DNA of 64,000 nucleotides from Flavivirga abyssicola (GTDB taxonomy: Bacteria > Bacteroidota > Bacteroidia > Flavobacteriales > Flavobacteriaceae): NCBI RefSeq assembly GCF_030540775.2, contig NZ_CP141266.1:1537001-1601000 (forward strand), read 5' to 3'. The notes under the pieces are model-generated. The model made no database searches, was not told the DNA's origin, and saw only the letters and a list, made by a program, of their open reading frames with translations. The stretch's first letter is position 1. Each line of letters opens with the position of its first letter. This document shows positions 60,328-64,000 of this stretch, in pieces. The position numbers were made by a program, and so were the translations under genes.

Positions 60328-61398
60328 ATGAGTGCATTAATTTTTTGGGCAACAATTTCCATTTTCTTTTCTTTTTTATGCTCTATTTTAGAGGCTGTCC
60401 TGTTAACTGTTACACCAACATTTATAAACGTAAAAAAGCAGGAAGGTAAAGACTATGCATTTACATTAGAACGCTTAAAAAAAGATGTAGATAAGCCACT
60501 AATTGCTATACTTACTTTAAACACGATAGCACATACGTTGGGAGCGATGATGGTTGGTATCCAAGCCGAAAAACTGCCTTATAAAATAGAACTGGCTGGA
60601 ATTAATACCGTTGGAGTTATTTCAGCTATTATGACCTTACTAATTTTAATTGCTTCCGAAATTATTCCAAAAACCATTGGTGCAACTTACTGGAAAGGCT
60701 TAGCAAATTTCACATCTAAAGCATTAACCATTTTAATTTTTCCTTTAAAATGGACAGGAATATTATGGCTTTTACAACTAACCACTAAACTCATTGGAGG
60801 TAAAGGTCATGGAAGTATACTAAGCCGCGAAGATTTTCATGCTATGACGGAAATCGCTCAGGAAAAAGGTGTGTTTCAAGAAAATGAAAGTAAAATCATT
60901 AAAAATTTATTGACTTTTAAAGAAGTTTTAGCAAAAGATATTATGACTCCCAGAACTGTTATGTTGACGGTTGATCAAAATACCACTGTTGAAGATTTTT
61001 TTAATACAAACATGAACCTTCGTTTTTCAAGAATCCCTATATATTCAAATGAACCAGACAACATAAAGGGGTTGGTGCTCAAAGATGAAGTCTTTAAAGA
61101 AATGGCGCTTAATCATGGAGATAAAAAACTATCCGATTTAAAAAGACCTATTATTATTGTTAATCGTAGTTTACCTATTCCAAATCTATTTGAACAATTA
61201 GTTGAAAGTAGAAATCATATGGCTTTGGTTGTTGATGAGTATGGTTCTGTAAATGGTTTAGTAACCATGGAAGATGCTATTGAAACATTGTTAGGTTTAG
61301 AAATTATGGACGAAAGCGATAATGTTTCAGATCTTCAACATCTGGCGCGTAAGAGCTGGGAAACAAGGGCTAAAAAACTAGGTATTTTGGATGAATAA
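60328..61398 (+). CDS. CNNM/DUF21-domain protein with CBS pair
   Basis: 356 residues. The N-terminal DUF21/CNNM membrane domain (residues 1 to about 165, four helices; EIIPKTIGATYWKGLANFTS is the signature) is followed by two CBS motifs (VLAKDIMTPRTVMLTVDQNT and MALVVDEYGSVNGLVTMEDA). A CorC/HlyC C-terminal domain is absent. Such proteins act in divalent-cation (Mg or Co) homeostasis at the inner membrane. Confidence 0.87.
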   Translation: MSALIFWATISIFFSFLCSILEAVLLTVTPTFINVKKQEGKDYAFTLERLKKDVDKPLIAILTLNTIAHTLGAMMVGIQAEKLPYKIELAGINTVGVISAIMTLLILIASEIIPKTIGATYWKGLANFTSKALTILIFPLKWTGILWLLQLTTKLIGGKGHGSILSREDFHAMTEIAQEKGVFQENESKIIKNLLTFKEVLAKDIMTPRTVMLTVDQNTTVEDFFNTNMNLRFSRIPIYSNEPDNIKGLVLKDEVFKEMALNHGDKKLSDLKRPIIIVNRSLPIPNLFEQLVESRNHMALVVDEYGSVNGLVTMEDAIETLLGLEIMDESDNVSDLQHLARKSWETRAKKLGILDE

Positions 61399-61410
61399 AC
61401 CAAAAAAACA

Positions 61411-61884
61411 ATGGAAACTTGCATTATACAATCACCTTTAGGTTATACTAAAATAAATGGAGATCATCATGGAATCTCTTCTGTTAATGTTTTAAATTCT
61501 GAAGAAAAAGTAACCGAAATTATTCCCTTAGAGTTAGAAGACTGTGCACGTCAGCTTAAAGAATATTTTGAAGGAAAGCGCAATCAATTCAATCTAAAAT
61601 TAAACCCTCAGGGAACCGATTTTCAAAAAAAAGTCTGGAAACTACTTGAGCAAATTCCCCATGGAAAAACACTTTCTTATTTAGAGTTATCTAAGCAATT
61701 AGGCGATGTAAAAGCAATTCGAGCAGTAGCAAATGCGAATGGAAAAAATCCCCTATGGATTATTGTCCCTTGTCACCGTGTTATTGGTAGTGATGGTAGT
61801 TTAACGGGTTATGCTGGTGGTTTACATCGTAAAAAATGGTTATTAGAGCATGAAAGCCCCTATAAGCAACAATCTCTTTTTTAA
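61411..61884 (+). CDS. ogt: Methylated-DNA--protein-cysteine methyltransferase
   Basis: 157 residues. The active-site cysteine is Cys121 in IIVPCHRVIGSDGSLTGYA, with the helix-turn-helix region FQKKVWKLLEQIPHGKTLSY and the arginine finger AIRAVANANGKNP before it. It repairs O6-alkylguanine by suicidal transfer of the alkyl group. It begins 12 bp after the CNNM gene and ends 2 bp before the DUF4442 gene, forming an operon. Confidence 0.92.
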   Translation: METCIIQSPLGYTKINGDHHGISSVNVLNSEEKVTEIIPLELEDCARQLKEYFEGKRNQFNLKLNPQGTDFQKKVWKLLEQIPHGKTLSYLELSKQLGDVKAIRAVANANGKNPLWIIVPCHRVIGSDGSLTGYAGGLHRKKWLLEHESPYKQQSLF

Positions 61885-61886
61885 AA

Positions 61887-62417
61887 ATGTACAGAATACT
61901 TACTAAAATCTTGAAACGCTTTTTATCTGATAAACAGATATATAAATATGGATTTAACTTATCACCTATGTATAGACGATCAACAGGTAAAGTTATTGAA
62001 GTGAGCGACAATTTGCATTATGTTAAAATAAAAATTCCCTTAAGTTTTAAAAATAGAAATTTTGTCGGATCTATATTTGGTGGTAGTTTATTTTCGGCTA
62101 CAGACCCGATTTACATGATTCAACTTATGAATATTTTAGGTGAAGATTATATTGTTTGGGATAAAGCTGCATCTATAAAATATAAACGTCCAGGAAAAGA
62201 TACACTATATTGTGAATTCGAGTTTAGTATTGATGAAATTAACACTTTTAAAAAGGATATATCCAACAAAGGTGAAATAGATATTGTAAAGACCCCAACG
62301 ATAGTAGACAAAGAAGGGAACACCATAGCAGAATTGAGTAAAACTATTTATGTTGCCAATAAAGCATTCTATAAAGAAAAACGCAAACAGAAAGAAAGCT
62401 ATAAATCTTCATTATAA
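61887..62417 (+). CDS. DUF4442 (hotdog-fold thioesterase-like) protein
   Basis: 176 residues. NLSPMYRRSTGKVIEVSDNL, then RNFVGSIFGGSLFSATDPIY and WDKAASIKYKRPGKDTLYCE are features of DUF4442, a hotdog-fold group related to PaaI-type thioesterases. The catalytic role is not established. It is in the same operon as ogt. Confidence 0.78.
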   Translation: MYRILTKILKRFLSDKQIYKYGFNLSPMYRRSTGKVIEVSDNLHYVKIKIPLSFKNRNFVGSIFGGSLFSATDPIYMIQLMNILGEDYIVWDKAASIKYKRPGKDTLYCEFEFSIDEINTFKKDISNKGEIDIVKTPTIVDKEGNTIAELSKTIYVANKAFYKEKRKQKESYKSSL

Positions 62418-62449
62418 ATTATTATATTTAATCGAATAAAAAATTTATA

Positions 62450-63595
62450 ATGAAATTACTCAAAAAACTTTTAAAATGGATCGCTATAATCATCGGTGTT
62501 ATTATTCTATTACTTTACATTTTTGACTATAGCTATATTTTAAGGGGTGTCCGTATTGTTTACTTAACTGGGCACAAAACGGTTTTCATAGATGACTATC
62601 CTTACTTTGAAAATGATACTATTAAAAGCGGAGATAATTTTCAGCCTTGGTTATTACATAAAAAATATAATAATGCTAAACCTACCGAAAAATTAAATAA
62701 GATTAATAGTGAATTAGAAACTGTTGCCTATTTAATTATTAAAAATGATAGTATTTTTTACGAGTGGTACGCTCCTAATTATGGAAAAGAATCTAAGACA
62801 AATTCTTTTTCTGTAACAAAAAGCATTACTACATCTATGCTTGGCAAAGCTATTATGGATGGTTATATTAAAAGCTTAGACCAACCTGTTACTGACTTTT
62901 ACCCAGAATATGGTGATATAAAAACAACTGTTGGTGATTTGGCTTCCATGGCTTCTGGTTTAAATTGGGTGGAACATTATACGAGCCCTTTTTCTCTAAC
63001 TGCAAGAGCCAATTATGATGATGATTTAGCTGAAACCATTTTAAATCTTAAAGCAGTTAAAACACCAGGAAAAGAATTTGAATATTTAAGTGGAAACACT
63101 CAACTATTAGGCATGATAATTCAAAAAGCTACAGGAAAAACCTTAGCTAATTACCTTTCAGAAAGTTTTTGGAAACCAATGGGAGCATCTCAAGACGCAT
63201 TATGGCAGGTAGATGACGAAGAAAACAGATTAGCAAAAACGTTTTGTTGTATCTCTAGTAATGCTAGGGATTTTGCGCGCTTTGGTAAGCTTTATAAAGA
63301 TTATGGCAAATGGAATGGCAAACAAATTTTAGATTCTGTTTTTGTAGCAAAATCGATGTCACCCCGATTTGCCAATAGCCCAGAATATGGTTACGGATGG
63401 TGGATAAAAAAAATGAAAAAGAAACGTTTTTTTCTAATGCGAGGGCATCACAGTCAGTACATAATTGTTGAACCAAATGACAATGTGATTATTGTAAGAT
63501 TAGGACACCATACCTCAGCTGATGAAGGTAAAAAACCTTTTACCATAGATACTGATATCTACATTGAAGAAGCCTATAAGATGTTAAATCAATGA
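62450..63595 (+). CDS. Serine hydrolase (beta-lactamase/class C PBP-like)
   Basis: 381 residues. An N-terminal TM helix (WIAIIIGVIILLLYIFDYSY) anchors a beta-lactamase-fold domain: SxxK in SFSVTKSITTSMLGKA, the tyrosine motif in FEYLSGNTQLLGMII, and a C-terminal RGHHSQYIIV strand. This is the group of DD-peptidase-like or esterase serine hydrolases; the substrate is not known. It overlaps the following exonuclease gene by 4 bp. Confidence 0.85.
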   Translation: MKLLKKLLKWIAIIIGVIILLLYIFDYSYILRGVRIVYLTGHKTVFIDDYPYFENDTIKSGDNFQPWLLHKKYNNAKPTEKLNKINSELETVAYLIIKNDSIFYEWYAPNYGKESKTNSFSVTKSITTSMLGKAIMDGYIKSLDQPVTDFYPEYGDIKTTVGDLASMASGLNWVEHYTSPFSLTARANYDDDLAETILNLKAVKTPGKEFEYLSGNTQLLGMIIQKATGKTLANYLSESFWKPMGASQDALWQVDDEENRLAKTFCCISSNARDFARFGKLYKDYGKWNGKQILDSVFVAKSMSPRFANSPEYGYGWWIKKMKKKRFFLMRGHHSQYIIVEPNDNVIIVRLGHHTSADEGKKPFTIDTDIYIEEAYKMLNQ

Positions 63596-64000
63596 TTTCA
63601 AAACTAAATTTAGAAAATATCTTATTTCTAGACATTGAAACTGTTCCTGAAACACAGTATTTTTCAGAGTTAGATGAAGATAAACAAGCCCTTTGGGACA
63701 AAAAATCCCAATACCAACGCAAAGACGAATTTACCGCCGAAGAATTTTACGATCGTGCTGGGATTTGGGCTGAATTTGGAAAAATAGTCTGTATCTCCGT
63801 TGGATATTTTAATATTTTAAATGATGTACGCACCTTTAGAGTGACCTCATTTTATGGTGATGAAATTAAAATTTTAAAAGATTTTAAGAACTTATTAATC
63901 TCGCATTTTAGTGAAACAAAACATCTTCTCTGTGCTCATAATGGTAAAGAATTTGACTTTCCCTACATTGCACGTCGCATGATAATTAATAACATTGAAT
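63592..64000 (+). CDS. 3'-5' exonuclease of the DnaQ/PolB type, partial
   Basis: Starts ATG at 63592, overlapping the serine hydrolase stop (ATGA), and stays open to the window end (136 residues seen). The exonuclease DxE motif is in NILFLDIETVPE, followed by WAEFGKIVCISVGY and, later, LCAHNGKEFDFPYIARR with the second metal-binding aspartate. This matches the family annotated as predicted 3'-5' exonuclease related to the PolB exonuclease domain. Its C-terminus lies outside the window. Confidence 0.85.
   Translation, partial: MISKLNLENILFLDIETVPETQYFSELDEDKQALWDKKSQYQRKDEFTAEEFYDRAGIWAEFGKIVCISVGYFNILNDVRTFRVTSFYGDEIKILKDFKNLLISHFSETKHLLCAHNGKEFDFPYIARRMIINNIE

Noticed and set aside
59952-60362. 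136-residue version of the zinc-ribbon protein with an N-terminal TM
   Set aside because: The extra N-terminus overlaps the divergent CNNM gene start and has no separate support; the ATG at 60195-60197 gives a compact domain.
1-64000. tRNA, rRNA, CRISPR arrays, transposases, prophage genes
   Set aside because: None could be recognised on either strand. Repeats here are interspersed singly and lack the regular short spacing of CRISPR.

Overview
The window reads as chromosome of a low-GC marine-type Flavobacteriaceae (Bacteroidota). Evidence: exported proteins with ...AQ signal peptides or short lipoboxes, a type IX secretion C-terminal sorting domain, several -7 boxes of the Bacteroidota form TAnnTTTG, few Shine-Dalgarno sites, and protein families (PA0069-type radical SAM, DUF1569, TerB-DnaJ, hemCD fusion, acyl-ACP desaturase) in a flavobacterial arrangement. 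Genus cannot be resolved by eye.

Region 1 (1-12.3 kb) is accessory. About a dozen small genes, all on the minus strand, mostly secreted, lipoprotein or membrane proteins, are separated one by one by 100-250 bp fold-back sequences whose outer ends read roughly GCYAAC...GTTRGC on the coding strand. Five of the spacers carry a second repeat (type A) made of a putative promoter and a long hairpin. The layout resembles an integron cassette array, but no recombinase lies in the window and the end boxes are not canonical, so this is a hypothesis. One solitary unit of the same kind, with boxes that do fit the integron consensus, sits at 43.4-44.2 kb.

Region 2 (12.4-13.4 kb) holds an XRE regulator with paired operators, a divergent promoter, and a leader with two mutually exclusive folds, the second ending in a strong intrinsic terminator, in front of an unknown 110-aa gene.

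Region 3 (13.4-25 kb): a TetR-controlled MMPL transporter / LolA-like protein / outer-membrane barrel set, a cupredoxin, an AhpD-like gene with a premature stop, an AraC regulator, Tex, an OmpA-like lipoprotein and a lipocalin-like lipoprotein. Region 4 (25-44 kb) is mostly core: ferritin, metG (with a palindromic repeat inside the coding sequence), LD-carboxypeptidase, a frameshifted HEAT-repeat gene, an ECF sigma/anti-sigma pair with a TonB C-terminal domain, TerB-DnaJ, bacilliredoxin, acyltransferase, desaturase, an HD hydrolase, an AraC gene flanked by two promoters sharing a 30-bp motif, and a radical SAM protein.

Region 5 (44-57.4 kb) contains a crotonase, a DsbD-N-like protein and a histidine kinase, followed by a nearly complete heme pathway: AraC-hemH-hemJ leftward and hemA, hemCD, hemE, hemF, hemB rightward, with a perfect 23-bp palindrome ahead of the AraC gene. 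Region 6 (57.5-64 kb) has a four-gene leftward cluster of unknown function, then a CNNM/CBS protein, MGMT, a DUF4442 protein, a serine hydrolase and the start of a DnaQ/PolB-type exonuclease that runs off the end.

No tRNA, rRNA, CRISPR array, transposase or integrase was seen. Three genes are interrupted (frameshift or stop); real decay and sequencing error cannot be told apart here.
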